Positions 1 to 7,853 of a stretch of 64,000 nt of DNA are shown here, one piece after another. How positions within the stretch are numbered: position 1 is the first letter of the stretch; each line of letters opens with the position of its first letter. The DNA is from Gammaproteobacteria bacterium (lineage in GTDB: Bacteria > Pseudomonadota > Gammaproteobacteria > SZUA-140), in assembly GCA_016712635.1 (NCBI GenBank), contig JADJQS010000002.1, positions 310,001 to 374,000 on the forward strand. Reading direction: 5' to 3'. Both the position numbers and the translations under genes were made by a program. The notes below the pieces were generated by a model. It ran no database searches and was not told the origin of the DNA. It saw only the letters and a list, made by a program, of their open reading frames with translations.

Positions 1-991
1 GCGAACGGTGCGTGACGCGCAGGGTCGGGGGCAGCGTCGCCTCGTCGACCGCGAAGCCGTGGTTCTGGCTGGTGATCATCACGCGTTTGCTGTCGAGGTC
101 CAGCACCGGGTGGTTCGCGCCGTGGTGGCCGAACTTCATCTTGATCGTGCGCGCCCCGCTCGCCAGCCCGAGCAGCTGGTGCCCGAGACAGATGCCGAAC
201 AGCGGAATGCGCCGCTGCAGCAGCACGCGGATCGCCTCGACGGCATAGCCGCAGGCCGCGGGATCACCGGGGCCGTTGGACAGGAATACGCCGTGCGGCT
301 TCAGTGCCAGCACCTCCTCCACCGGGGTCTGCGCCGGGACCACGGTCACGCGGCAGCCGCGATCGACCAGCAGGCACAGGATGTTGCGCTTGACACCATA
401 ATCGTAGGCCACCACGTGGTAGGGCTGCGCGCGACCGGCGGTGGAAGCGGCGGCGGGCTCCAGCGTCCAGCTGCCCTGCGCCCATTCGTAGCGGATCTCG
501 GTCGATACCACGCGCGCGAGGTCCATGCCGTTCAGGCCCGGAAAGGCGCGCGCGGCCTCGACGGCGGCGTGCTCGTCGACATGCTCGCCGGCCATGATGC
601 AGCCGCTCTGCGCCCCGCTCTCGCGCAGGATCCGGGTCAGGCGCCGGGTATCGATGTCGGCTATGGCGACCACTTCGTGGCGGCGCAGGTAGTCTTCCAG
701 CCGCTCGCGCGCGCGCCAGCTGCTCGCGATGGGCGAGGGCTCGCGCACGACCATGCCGCTCGCGTAGACGCGGGTCGATTCCTCGTCGTCGGGATTGGTG
801 CCGGTATTGCCGATGTGGGGATAGGTGAAGGTGATGATCTGGCGGCTGTATGACGGGTCGGTCAGGATCTCCTGATACCCCGTCATGGCGGTGTTGAACA
901 CCACCTCACCGACCGTCTGTCCCGAGACACCGATAGATACACCCCGAAACAGATTACCGTCCGCAAGCGCTAACAGGGCCGGTTGATGCAA
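1..991 (-). CDS. carA: carbamoyl-phosphate synthase small (glutaminase) subunit, C-terminus cut by window edge
   Basis: Supplies ammonia from glutamine to CarB for carbamoyl phosphate synthesis (arginine and pyrimidine pathways, cytosol). About 330 of the usual ~380 residues are present. The N-terminal half has the CarA domain; the class I glutamine amidotransferase domain shows the nucleophile motif GICLGHQ, and the frame still reads RVTHRS at the edge. The start is a TTG at 989-991 ([12 protein letters not shown]), preceded at 9 nt by a strong AAGGAGG; no ATG fits. A UUG start is also known for E. coli carA. The catalytic His/Glu lie beyond the window. Upstream lie a promoter and a hairpin leader. 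Confidence 0.95.
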   Translation of the reverse strand, partial: MHQPALLALADGNLFRGVSIGVSGQTVGEVVFNTAMTGYQEILTDPSYSRQIITFTYPHIGNTGTNPDDEESTRVYASGMVVREPSPIASSWRARERLEDYLRRHEVVAIADIDTRRLTRILRESGAQSGCIMAGEHVDEHAAVEAARAFPGLNGMDLARVVSTEIRYEWAQGSWTLEPAAASTAGRAQPYHVVAYDYGVKRNILCLLVDRGCRVTVVPAQTPVEEVLALKPHGVFLSNGPGDPAACGYAVEAIRVLLQRRIPLFGICLGHQLLGLASGARTIKMKFGHHGANHPVLDLDSKRVMITSQNHGFAVDEATLPPTLRVTHRS

Positions 992-1017
992 AGCAGAACC
1001 CCTCCTTACAGATACGC

Positions 1018-1051
1018 AAAACGGGAGAAGCGGCCTCACCCCTCCCGTTTT
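1018..1051 (-). terminator. terminator-like hairpin in the carA leader (possible attenuator)
   Basis: A perfect 10-bp inverted repeat, AAAACGGGAG and CTCCCGTTTT, separated by 14 nt, ends in TTTT in the carA direction. It lies 7 nt before the carA Shine-Dalgarno and about 30 nt after the predicted start of transcription. It could be an intrinsic attenuator of carA. Readthrough control by pyrimidines is an inference; no ATG leader peptide is visible. Confidence 0.55.
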
Positions 1052-1089
1052 CAAATAACCGGAATTGAACCAGATTTCAAAGCGTAGCG

Positions 1090-1119
1090 ATTCTAACCCA
1101 GGACGCTTTCGCGTGTCCA
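1090..1119 (-). promoter_or_regulatory. sigma-70-type promoter for carA
   Basis: Reading the minus strand, TGGACA (1114-1119) and TAGAAT (1090-1095) are separated by 18 nt, each five of six matches to consensus. Transcription would start near 1083, giving a leader of about 92 nt that contains the hairpin at 1018-1051. Confidence 0.6.
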
Positions 1120-1248
1120 CGCGCACGCGCGGTGCTGCGCGCGCCAGCGTCGCTCGGGTTTCGGGGAAAAACCATGGACGCCGGAGAGTTAAAGGGCACT
1201 CCTGAAGCCGCCTGTCAGATCAAGGTCCCGACAGAGGATCAATCGGAT

Positions 1249-1272
1249 GGGGACAGACTTAAGTCTGTCCCC
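1249..1272. repeat. GGGGACRGA palindrome, copy 1
   Basis: A perfect 24-bp palindrome, GGGGACAGACTT followed by AAGTCTGTCCCC, five bases beyond the stop codon of the DUF1249 gene. It is the first of at least ten related palindromes in the left 12.2 kb. Confidence 0.85.
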
Positions 1273-1277
1273 TGCCT

Positions 1278-1742
1278 TTATGTTTCATCAGGGAACGGAC
1301 TCAGCCCTGCGCCGGCGGCGGCCACCGGCAGCGGATCGCTGCAGCGGCAGAAGCGTAGCCACTCGCCCAGGAACAGGTTGACCTGGCGCTTTTCGAACAT
1401 CCCGTGCATGTCCCTGTTGGGATAGGCATAGACCGCCGCGAAGCGGGACCGCCCCTGATACCCGATCACCTCGGCGACGCGCGCGTCGTGGCACATGCGC
1501 ACCTTCAGCGCCAGATCGGGCACCCGCTGCGCGTCGGGCATCAGCGAATGGGTGAACGCGAGCAGCGCAGTATACTTGCAGCATTCCACCACGCTCATGC
1601 GGATGCGGGGCAGATCGCTCAGGATGAAGGTGGCGGGATACTGCATCGAACGCAGGCCGGGAACCAGCTGCGCAAGGCTTCGATAATTGCCTTCGTAAAT
1701 CGGCATCAGGCTCTGCAGCCCGTGCGCCGTCCGTATCGTCAT
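1278..1742 (-). CDS. DUF1249 (YqiB-like) family protein
   Basis: 154 residues, soluble, no signal peptide. It resembles E. coli YqiB (about 140 residues): an N-terminal MPIYEGNYRSLAQLVP segment, a central VRMCHDARVAEVIGYQ strand and a C-terminal YPNRDMHGMFEKRQVNLFLGEW segment are the conserved landmarks I recognise. The biochemical role is not known. It reads toward carA, from which it is separated by a palindrome, the carA promoter and its leader. An extended -10 promoter lies about 70 nt upstream. Identification rests on remembered family motifs. Confidence 0.8.
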   Translation of the reverse strand: MTIRTAHGLQSLMPIYEGNYRSLAQLVPGLRSMQYPATFILSDLPRIRMSVVECCKYTALLAFTHSLMPDAQRVPDLALKVRMCHDARVAEVIGYQGRSRFAAVYAYPNRDMHGMFEKRQVNLFLGEWLRFCRCSDPLPVAAAGAGLSPFPDET

Positions 1743-1806
1743 CGCCGTGGTGGACTTCTCTCTGCCTGCTTCGGATCGGGCGCAGGATCTCGCCCGTATG
1801 ACACGG

Positions 1807-1836
1807 CAAATTATACCACCGGGTTACGACATTTGG
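1807..1836 (-). promoter_or_regulatory. extended -10 promoter for the DUF1249 gene
   Basis: On the minus strand TGGTATAAT is a perfect TATAAT (1810-1815) with the TGn extension. A weak -35 (TGACCC) lies 19 nt upstream. Transcription would start about 60 nt before the DUF1249 ATG. Confidence 0.55.
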
Positions 1837-1909
1837 GTCAGCGCGATCCTCGCGCACGACGCGGCCATGCTATTGCTTGACAGCGGCAATGAACAGGAGT
1901 AGCGGAAGG

Positions 1910-2050
1910 CTACTCGGAATTCCCGTTCGCCACTCTCTCCCGTTCTTCCCGTTCACGTTCCTTGCGGATGCGCCGGTCCCCGAGGGCGATGAAGACGAGC
2001 ACGCCCACCAGCAGCGAGATCACGACGAGCTTGATAATGATGGATTCCAT
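1910..2050 (-). CDS. 46-residue single-pass membrane peptide
   Basis: ATG at 2048-2050, stop TAG at 1910-1912. The translation begins MESIIIKLVVISLLVGVLVF, a hydrophobic segment of about 18 residues, followed by a strongly charged tail rich in Arg and Glu (GDRRIRKERERE...). This is a typical small inner-membrane protein with a cytoplasmic charged tail. A candidate promoter (TTCAAA, 17 nt, TATACT) lies 49 nt upstream. The ribosome-binding site is only a moderate GGGG. Function unknown; no family recognised. The clear membrane-segment/charged-tail pattern favours a real gene. Confidence 0.5.
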   Translation of the reverse strand: MESIIIKLVVISLLVGVLVFIALGDRRIRKEREREERERVANGNSE

Positions 2051-2105
2051 GAGACACCCCAATGATACGGCGCGGCGCCGCGCACGGCAGTTGATCGCTG
2101 CGGCG

Positions 2106-2134
2106 AGTATAAATTGTACGAGGGAGGATTTGAA
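2106..2134 (-). promoter_or_regulatory. candidate promoter for the 46-residue membrane peptide
   Basis: Minus strand TTCAAA (2129-2134), 17-nt spacer, TATACT (2106-2111; five of six). Transcription would start near 2099, about 50 nt before the ATG. Confidence 0.4.
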
Positions 2135-2156
2135 ATCCGTTTCGGGTTGTTAATGT

Positions 2157-2356
2157 ACGGGGACAGATTTTGGCTTGAATTATGACCAGGGACAGATTTT
2201 CAATCTGTCCCTGCGGCTGGATGGGGACGGACGGGCATGAACAGGGACAGATTAAAAATCTGTCCCTGCAGCTGGGCGGGGACGGACAGACATGAACAGG
2301 GACAGATTTTCAATCTGTCCCTGTATCTGGATGGGGACGGACTGAAGTCCGTCCCC
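2157..2356. repeat. tandem array of GGGGACRGA palindromes with a 55-bp period
   Basis: Three 27-bp palindromes of the form CAGGGACAGATT...AATCTGTCCCTG start at 2187, 2242 and 2297, exactly 55 bp apart, with related spacers (GGGGACGGAC...CATGAA). A half-copy precedes them near 2157-2171, and a 24-bp copy (GGGGACGGACTG / AAGTCCGTCCCC, 2333-2356) closes the array, touching the last base of the VanZ-like stop codon. With flanks this fills the roughly 300-bp gap between two genes; no gene is seen in it. Confidence 0.8.
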
Positions 2357-2724
2357 TAACGCCACCTGTTCCGCAGCACCGGCACCCGCTTCAGGAGCGG
2401 GACGGCGGCGACGTACAGCAGCAGGCCGACGGCATCGGCCACCATGTCGAGCAGCGAGAACTCGCGCCAGGGCAGGAAATACTGTGCGCACTCGATGGCC
2501 ACGCCGTACGCCATCAGGAGGCTGAACTTGCCCGGGCCGAACTCGCTGCGCGGCTGGGCGAAATCGAGCAGCAGGGCGAGGACGTAGAACGCGAAGGCGT
2601 GATGCACCTTGTCCGACACCTGCTGCAGGCCCGTCTCCGGCATCTGCACCAATGACAGGTATGCCACTGCCGCGAACACGAGCACGAACAGACCGCGAAA
2701 GATTCTGATGTAATATGCCTCCAT
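2356..2724 (-). CDS. VanZ-like family membrane protein
   Basis: About 122 residues with four hydrophobic segments: an N-terminal helix (FRGLFVLVFAAVAYLSLV), then DKVHHAFAFYVLALLLDF, a middle segment with the family-like ECAQYFLPWREFSLLDMVAD, and a C-terminal helix. The DK.HH.FAF and E..Q.F.P.R..S..D..A/N pattern is that of the VanZ fold. The role in this organism is unknown; VanZ proteins are linked to envelope or glycopeptide resistance only in a few cases. The ATG at 2722-2724 is preferred over a GTG 75 nt upstream because homologues begin close to the first helix. Its stop codon abuts a palindrome. Confidence 0.75.
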   Translation of the reverse strand: MEAYYIRIFRGLFVLVFAAVAYLSLVQMPETGLQQVSDKVHHAFAFYVLALLLDFAQPRSEFGPGKFSLLMAYGVAIECAQYFLPWREFSLLDMVADAVGLLLYVAAVPLLKRVPVLRNRWR

Positions 2725-2937
2725 TCCTGTCCCGACCCCGCCATCGATCAGCCCCGCCTGCACTGCCGGTCGCCGAGCAGTATACACCGCCGCCCGCACC
2801 GCCTTGCCGCGCCCGGAAAAAAATCCGGATGCGGCCGGCAGGGTGCTGCAGTAAGATGGGTGCGATGTCTATCCGGCGCGCATCCCCATCATCTCCGGGC
2901 GTCCCAACGGCACGCCCGCACCGCACCGCCCGCTGCC

Positions 2938-4416
2938 ATGCCTCATCCCCGCAGATCCGCCCCGGACGCGCTGTATCTCTGCATTGACCAGGGCGGCCAC
3001 GCGAGCCGCGCGCTGGTCTTCGACAGCCGCGGCAACACGGTCGCCGCGGCGCACCGCGAGGCGCGGCTGCGGATCCATGCCGACGGCCGCATGGAATACG
3101 ACGCGGTGGAGCTGCTCGACTCGGTCTCCGCCGCGGTCGATGCCGCGCTCGCGGACCTCGGCAGTGCGCGCCGCCGCCTGTGTGCAGCGGGCCTCGCGAC
3201 GCAGCGTTCGAACGTGGTGTGCTGGGACCGCGAGACAGGCGCGGCGCTCTCCCCGGTGATCAGCTGGCAGGACCGGCGCGCGGCACGCACGGTGGAACGG
3301 CTGCGCGACCGCGCGGCCATGGCGCACCGCATCACCGGACTTCTGCTGTCGGCGCATTACGGCGCGGGCAAGCTGCGCTGGTGCCTGGAACATATACCTG
3401 CGGTGGCGGCCGCGCTCGGCGCGGGCCGGCTGGCGTGGGGACCTATGGCGAGCTACCTGCTGTTCCACCTGGCGCGCGAGCGCCCGCTGTACGCGGACCC
3501 GGTCAACGCGGCGCGCACCCTGCTGTGGGATATCGCGCACGCCGACTGGTCCGAGGCGATGCTCGGGCTGTTTGAGCTGCCGCGCGCGCCGCTGCCGGAG
3601 CCCGCGCCAAACCGGCACGCCTTCGGCACCCTCGACCGGGACGATGCCCCGGTCCCGCTGCTCGTCGTCACCGGCGACCAGAACGCCGCCCTCTGCGCCG
3701 ACGGCCCGCCCGCCGCCGACACCCTCTACATCACCCTCGGCACCGGCGCCTTCGTGCTGCGTCCGACCGGCGCGGAACGCCCGGCCTCGCACCGGCTGCT
3801 GCACGGCGTCATATTCGCGGACCGCGATGCGACCACCTACGCACTCGAAGGGACCGTTAATGGCGCCGGCAGCGCCCTGGACTGGCTGGCTGCGCAGCAT
3901 CCCGCCTCTGGCATCGTCAACGCCCTGCACCGCTGGCTTGACGCGGGCGGGGACATGCAGCCGCCGCTGTTCCTCAACGGTGTATCGGGGCTGGGCACAC
4001 CGTTCATGCAGCCGCACTTCGAGAGCCGCTTCATCGGCGCAGGCGGGACGGCCGCCCGGGCCGTCGCCGTCGCGGAGAGCATCGCCTTCCTGCTGCAGAT
4101 GAACATCGAGGAGATCGGCCGCCTGACCCCGCCCGCCGCGCGCATCGAGATCGGCGGCGGCCTGTCGCGTTATGACGGGCTGTGCCGGCGCATCGCCTCC
4201 CTCAGCGGCCTGCCCGTACGGCGCGGCGGGCGCGTCGAGACGACCGCGCGCGGCCTCGCCTTTCTGCTGCATGCAGCCACCCGGGATCACGGCGACGCAT
4301 CCGCCTGGGGAGATGCCGCGCCGGAGGCGTACACCTTTCCACTGCATGACGATGCCGCCTTATACGAACGTTATCTGCGCTGGCGCACCGCCCTGCGCGA
4401 GGCGCTCAAGACATGA
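2938..4416 (+). CDS. FGGY-family carbohydrate kinase, glycerol-kinase-like
   Basis: 492 residues, close to the 500 of GlpK. ATP-dependent phosphorylation of a polyol is expected. Landmarks: N-terminal phosphate loop CIDQGGHASRALVFD, RETG...ISWQDRRAA, the catalytic region VTGDQNAAL (Asp-Gln pair kept), LGTGAF, and the C-terminal IEIGGGLSRYDGL. By eye the substrate-binding QRE motif of GlpK reads QRSN here, so the glutamate that contacts glycerol seems replaced by serine; glycerol is likely but not certain as substrate. The start at 2938 fits homologues better than an in-frame GTG at 2860. It overlaps the next gene by four bases, first of a three-gene operon. Confidence 0.85.
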   Translation: MPHPRRSAPDALYLCIDQGGHASRALVFDSRGNTVAAAHREARLRIHADGRMEYDAVELLDSVSAAVDAALADLGSARRRLCAAGLATQRSNVVCWDRETGAALSPVISWQDRRAARTVERLRDRAAMAHRITGLLLSAHYGAGKLRWCLEHIPAVAAALGAGRLAWGPMASYLLFHLARERPLYADPVNAARTLLWDIAHADWSEAMLGLFELPRAPLPEPAPNRHAFGTLDRDDAPVPLLVVTGDQNAALCADGPPAADTLYITLGTGAFVLRPTGAERPASHRLLHGVIFADRDATTYALEGTVNGAGSALDWLAAQHPASGIVNALHRWLDAGGDMQPPLFLNGVSGLGTPFMQPHFESRFIGAGGTAARAVAVAESIAFLLQMNIEEIGRLTPPAARIEIGGGLSRYDGLCRRIASLSGLPVRRGGRVETTARGLAFLLHAATRDHGDASAWGDAAPEAYTFPLHDDAALYERYLRWRTALREALKT

Positions 4417-5174
4417 ACGCGCGCCTGCCGACCCTCGTCGCACACCGCGGTTACGCCGGACGCTATCCCGAGAACACGCTGCCGGCGGTCGCGGCCGCGC
4501 TGCGCGCCGGGGTATCCTGTGTGGAGATCGACGTGCAGCTCACCGCCGACGGCGTGCCGGTGCTGTTCCACGATGCCGACCTGTCGCGCACCACCGGCGC
4601 CGCCGGGCGCATCACCGGGACCGCGTTTTCCGCCTTGCAGGGCTTGCGCGCCGGCGAGACCGCGCGCCTGGGTCCGCGTTTCCGCGCTACGATGATCCCG
4701 ACGCTGGCGGAGTTCGCGGAACTGCTGCGCGCCTGGCCCGCGGCGCGGGCCTTCGTCGAGCTCAAGCGCGAAAGCCTGGACGCCTTCGGCATCGATGCCG
4801 TCATCGCGCGCGTGCTCGACGTCCTCGCGCCCTGCCTCGATCGCTGCATCCTGATCTCCTTCGACGAACATGCGCTGAGGCGCGCGCGCGCCGCCGGCGC
4901 GCCGCGCATCGGCTGGGTGGTGGGCGCCTGGGACGATGTGCAACGGAACATCGCCGAGGCGCTCGCCCCCGACTTCCTGTTCTGCAACCACACCAGGCTC
5001 CCGGACCACCCGACGCCGCTGTGGCCGGGTCCGTGGCAATGGGCCTTCTACGAGGTCACCGATCCCGCGCTCGCGCTGGACCTCGCGCGGCGCGGCGCGG
5101 CCCTGGTCGAGACCATGGCGCTCGACGCCTTCACGGGACCGCCGTGGTCGCTCACGATCGCCGATGAGCCCTGA
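4413..5174 (+). CDS. ugpQ: glycerophosphodiester phosphodiesterase
   Basis: 253 residues, the normal size of cytoplasmic UgpQ-type enzymes; no signal peptide. Hydrolyses glycerophosphodiesters to sn-glycerol 3-phosphate and an alcohol. The GDPD signature is complete: HRGYAGRYPENT near residue 12, EIDVQLTADGVPVLFHD (metal-binding Glu/Asp and second His) near 38-55, and FVELKRES near 112. It starts in an ATGA overlap with the kinase and overlaps the following oxidoreductase by 11 bases, so the three are translationally coupled. Product glycerol 3-phosphate is the expected substrate of the downstream enzyme. The symbol is by family analogy. Confidence 0.9.
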   Translation: MNARLPTLVAHRGYAGRYPENTLPAVAAALRAGVSCVEIDVQLTADGVPVLFHDADLSRTTGAAGRITGTAFSALQGLRAGETARLGPRFRATMIPTLAEFAELLRAWPAARAFVELKRESLDAFGIDAVIARVLDVLAPCLDRCILISFDEHALRRARAAGAPRIGWVVGAWDDVQRNIAEALAPDFLFCNHTRLPDHPTPLWPGPWQWAFYEVTDPALALDLARRGAALVETMALDAFTGPPWSLTIADEP

Positions 5175-6354
5175 CCATTATGATGTCGTCGTGATCGGCG
5201 CCGGCATCCACGGCGCCGGCGTGGCGCAGGCCGCCGCCGCGCGCGGCCAGTCCGTGCTGGTGCTGGAACAGGCGGACGTCGCGAGCGGCACCTCCAGCCG
5301 CTCGAGCAAGCTGATCCATGGCGGGCTGCGCTATCTCGAGTCCGGCCAGTTCGCCCTCGTGCGCGAATGCCTGCGCGAGCGCGCGCTGCTGCTCAGGCTT
5401 GCGCCCGATCTCGTCCGGCTGCAGCCGTTCCACCTCCCCGTATACGCCGACACACGCAGGCGGCCGGCGCAGTTGCGCATCGGTCTCGCGCTCTACGCCG
5501 CGCTCGGCGGGTTCAGTGCCGCGAACCGCTTCCGCAGCCTGCCTCGCCGCGAGTGGTCAAACCTCGATGGCCTGGAGACGCGCGGCCTGCAGCAGGTGTT
5601 CCGGTACTGGGATGCGCAGACCGACGACCGCCTGCTCACCCGCGCGGTGATGGCCTCGGCGCAGTCGCTGGGCGCGCGGCTCATCCTGCCCGCCACCTTC
5701 ACCGGCGCCGGGTTATCGGACCGAGGATGCGCGATCACGTACACCCATGCCGGCGGCGAACACAACTGCGAGGCCCGCGTGCTGATCAATGCCGCCGGCC
5801 CCTGGGTCAACGCGGTGCTGGAGAAGATCCGTCCGCGCATGGAGCCGCGCGCGATCGAGCTCGTGCAGGGCGCACACCTCCTCATCGACGGCGCGCTGCG
5901 CCGCGGCATCTACTACATGGAGGCCCCGCGCGACGGCCGCGCCGTGTTCGCCATGCCCTGGCAGGGCGGGCTGCTGCTCGGCACCACCGAGACACCCTAC
6001 GCCGGCGATCCCTCCGCCGTCGCGCCGCTTGCACAGGAACAGGATTATCTGCTGGAAACCCTCGCACACTACTTCCCGCGCTATCGATCCGCGCCGGCGC
6101 GCGTGCTCGACGCCTTCGCCGGCCTGCGTGTCCTGCCCCGCGACGGCGCCGCCTTCAGACGCCCGCGCGACACGGTGCTGCATACCGACCGCGCGGACCG
6201 GCCGCGCGTGCTGACGATCTACGGGGGGAAGCTCACCGCCTACCGGGCGACGGCGGAGAAGATCATGCAGCAGCTGGCTCCGGCCCTGACGGTGCGCAAG
6301 GTGATCGCTTCGACCCGAGGACTGCGATTATCCGGCGGCTTCTTCCCGGGCTAG
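5164..6354 (+). CDS. FAD-dependent glycerol-3-phosphate dehydrogenase-like oxidoreductase (short form)
   Basis: 396 residues. N-terminal dinucleotide fold VVVIGAGIHGAGVAQAAAARG; then TSSRSSKLIHGGLRYLE, diagnostic for the GlpD family; later INAAGPWVN, GTTETPYAGDP and YGGKLTAYR. It would oxidise sn-glycerol 3-phosphate to dihydroxyacetone phosphate with electrons to quinone. It lacks the ~110-residue C-terminal helical domain of E. coli GlpD (about 500 residues), ending soon after the FAD-binding GGKLTAYR. No downstream remnant is seen, so I read it as a natural short form, not a truncation. Third gene of the operon; start ATG overlaps the GDPD stop. Confidence 0.85.
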   Translation: MSPDHYDVVVIGAGIHGAGVAQAAAARGQSVLVLEQADVASGTSSRSSKLIHGGLRYLESGQFALVRECLRERALLLRLAPDLVRLQPFHLPVYADTRRRPAQLRIGLALYAALGGFSAANRFRSLPRREWSNLDGLETRGLQQVFRYWDAQTDDRLLTRAVMASAQSLGARLILPATFTGAGLSDRGCAITYTHAGGEHNCEARVLINAAGPWVNAVLEKIRPRMEPRAIELVQGAHLLIDGALRRGIYYMEAPRDGRAVFAMPWQGGLLLGTTETPYAGDPSAVAPLAQEQDYLLETLAHYFPRYRSAPARVLDAFAGLRVLPRDGAAFRRPRDTVLHTDRADRPRVLTIYGGKLTAYRATAEKIMQQLAPALTVRKVIASTRGLRLSGGFFPG

Positions 6355-6392
6355 TGTGACCGCACAGGATCCGAGAACCGCCATCACGATTC

Positions 6393-6470
6393 CGTCTTTC
6401 CCGCGCAGGCGGGGATGCGGTCACTGTGACATCAACGCGCGTCCGGATGCCCGCCTGCACGGGCATGACG
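6393..6470. repeat. interspersed inverted-repeat element (MPVQAGI type)
   Basis: Arms at 6393-6420 and 6443-6470 match as inverted repeats at 23 of 28 positions (CGTCTTTCCCGCGCAGGCGG versus the complement of the right arm). Translated on the minus strand it reads FVMPVQAGIR, the well-known spurious peptide signature of a repeat common in proteobacterial intergenic DNA. It lies between two convergent genes and may act as a bidirectional hairpin. Confidence 0.65.
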
Positions 6471-6513
6471 AATGAATCCGGCTGATTTCCAGCAGCGTCC
6501 GTCCGGTCGCGCA

Positions 6514-6858
6514 TCACCCCGGCGGCCAGCTCAGCGGCCGGCCGCCGAGCACGTGCAGGTGGATGTGGAACACGGCCTGGCCGGCGTCGCGGCCGCAGTT
6601 CATGACGGTGCGGTAGCCGGATTCGGTCAGGCCTTCGAGCCGCGCCACTTCCTGCGCGGCGAGGTAGAGTTCGCCGACCAGCGCAGCGTGATCCGGGCGC
6701 AGGTCATTGATGGTGGCGATGTGTTCCTTCGGGATGACCAGCACGTGGGTCGGCGCCTGCGGGTTGATGTCGCGGAAGGCGAGCACGCGATCGTCCTCGT
6801 AGACCTTGTTCGGCTGGATCTCGCCCCGGATCATCTTGCAGAACAGGCAGTTGTTCAT
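6514..6858 (-). CDS. hinT: HIT family protein (histidine triad nucleotide-binding, HinT-like)
   Basis: 114 residues, typical HinT length. Purine nucleoside phosphoramidate hydrolase activity is expected. N-terminal CLFCKMIRGEIQ carries the zinc-type cysteines; PTHVLVIPKEHI is the conserved substrate loop; the catalytic triad is HIHLH near residue 100, followed by the conserved VLGGR. Start ATG at 6856-6858 follows AAGGTGAG at about 6 nt. It appears as a separate unit behind tsaB. Confidence 0.92.
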   Translation of the reverse strand: MNNCLFCKMIRGEIQPNKVYEDDRVLAFRDINPQAPTHVLVIPKEHIATINDLRPDHAALVGELYLAAQEVARLEGLTESGYRTVMNCGRDAGQAVFHIHLHVLGGRPLSWPPG

Positions 6859-6892
6859 CGTTGCTCACCTTTTTGTTAACTGACGACGGGGT

Positions 6893-6916
6893 GGGGACGG
6901 ACTGAAGTCCGCCCCC
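6893..6916. repeat. GGGGACRGA palindrome, between tsaB and hinT
   Basis: 24-bp palindrome with one mismatch (GGGGACGGACTG / AAGTCCGCCCCC), 34 bp upstream of the hinT start. Confidence 0.75.
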
Positions 6917-7005
6917 GATCAGACAGGTATGATCCCCCATCGGGTCGCGGCGCGGCAAGCCCGCGGGGACGGCCAAACGCGCAGGGGACGCGCCCGGGCG
7001 CGGGA

Positions 7006-7704
7006 TTATTCCGCCGGGCCGGGTTTCCGCCTGGGCTGGGCGACGTTATCGCGCAGGTAGACGGGCAGGGCCTGCTCGGGCGGCAGGCCGCCGCCCTCCT
7101 TATATATGGGCGCCGCCAGCAGGGCGATGTCGCGGGCGCGGGGATAACGCCCGGCGTCCCAGCCGGCGAGGCGCGGACCGAGGCGCAGGCGCATGACCTC
7201 GCCGTAGGCGTCCCAGGCATCGCCGACGCCGAACCAGCCGGCGCCCGCGGGCAGTTCGGCATCCATCGGCGCGCAGACCCGCTCCGCACCGTGCAGCGCC
7301 AGCGCGCCGCCGTCCTCCTGCTCGTATACGCCCCAGTAGATCTCGTGCATGCGCGCATCCATGGCGGCGAGTATGCGCGTGCCCTTGCCGTCGCGCACGG
7401 CGCCGTGCGCGAGCGCGGCGAGCGTGGAGACCGGCACCACCGGGATATCGAGCCCGAAGGCGATGCCCTGCGCCACGCCCGCGGCGATGCGCAGGCCGGT
7501 GAACGCGCCGGGGCCGCGCCCGAAGGCGATGACCTCGAGTTGTTCCCGCGACCAGCCGGCCTCGGCGAGCAGCGTGTCGAGCATCGGCAGCAGCAGCCCG
7601 GCATGTTCGCGCGGGGCGATCTCGAAGCGTTCGTGCAGGTCGTTTCCATCGAACAGCGCGGCGGAACAGGCGATGGTCGAGGTATCGATGGCGAGCAGTT
7701 TCAT
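7006..7704 (-). CDS. tsaB: tRNA threonylcarbamoyladenosine biosynthesis protein TsaB
   Basis: 232 residues. TsaB (YeaZ) is the non-catalytic ASKHA-fold partner that, with TsaD and TsaE, makes t6A37 on ANN-decoding tRNAs. Conserved features: N-terminal LLAIDTSTIACSAAL, REHAGLLLPMLDTLL near residue 34, and the family signature GRGPGAFTGLRIAAGVAQG near residue 62. No metal-binding HxxxH is present, as expected for TsaB rather than TsaD. No good ribosome-binding site precedes the ATG. A hairpin-like AGCCACG/CGTGGCT lies upstream. Confidence 0.93.
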   Translation of the reverse strand: MKLLAIDTSTIACSAALFDGNDLHERFEIAPREHAGLLLPMLDTLLAEAGWSREQLEVIAFGRGPGAFTGLRIAAGVAQGIAFGLDIPVVPVSTLAALAHGAVRDGKGTRILAAMDARMHEIYWGVYEQEDGGALALHGAERVCAPMDAELPAGAGWFGVGDAWDAYGEVMRLRLGPRLAGWDAGRYPRARDIALLAAPIYKEGGGLPPEQALPVYLRDNVAQPRRKPGPAE

Positions 7705-7853
7705 GAAGACGAGGGTACGATGGAGCGCGAAATTATTATTGTTTCCGGACCTGAAGCATTTCCAGCCACGAATCCGGCGTGGCTTGTCAAACAGATTACT
7801 GGATTTGCGACAGCGCGGAAATGATCTGAAAGAATTATTTCCGGGTTAACCCG

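Noticed and set aside
2157..2356. CRISPR-like array
   Set aside because: Repeats are only three at a 55-bp period, are internally palindromic over their full length, the spacers resemble each other, and no cas gene is present.
2869..4347. 492-codon open frame on the minus strand
   Set aside because: Antisense shadow of the FGGY kinase, which has clear family motifs on the plus strand.
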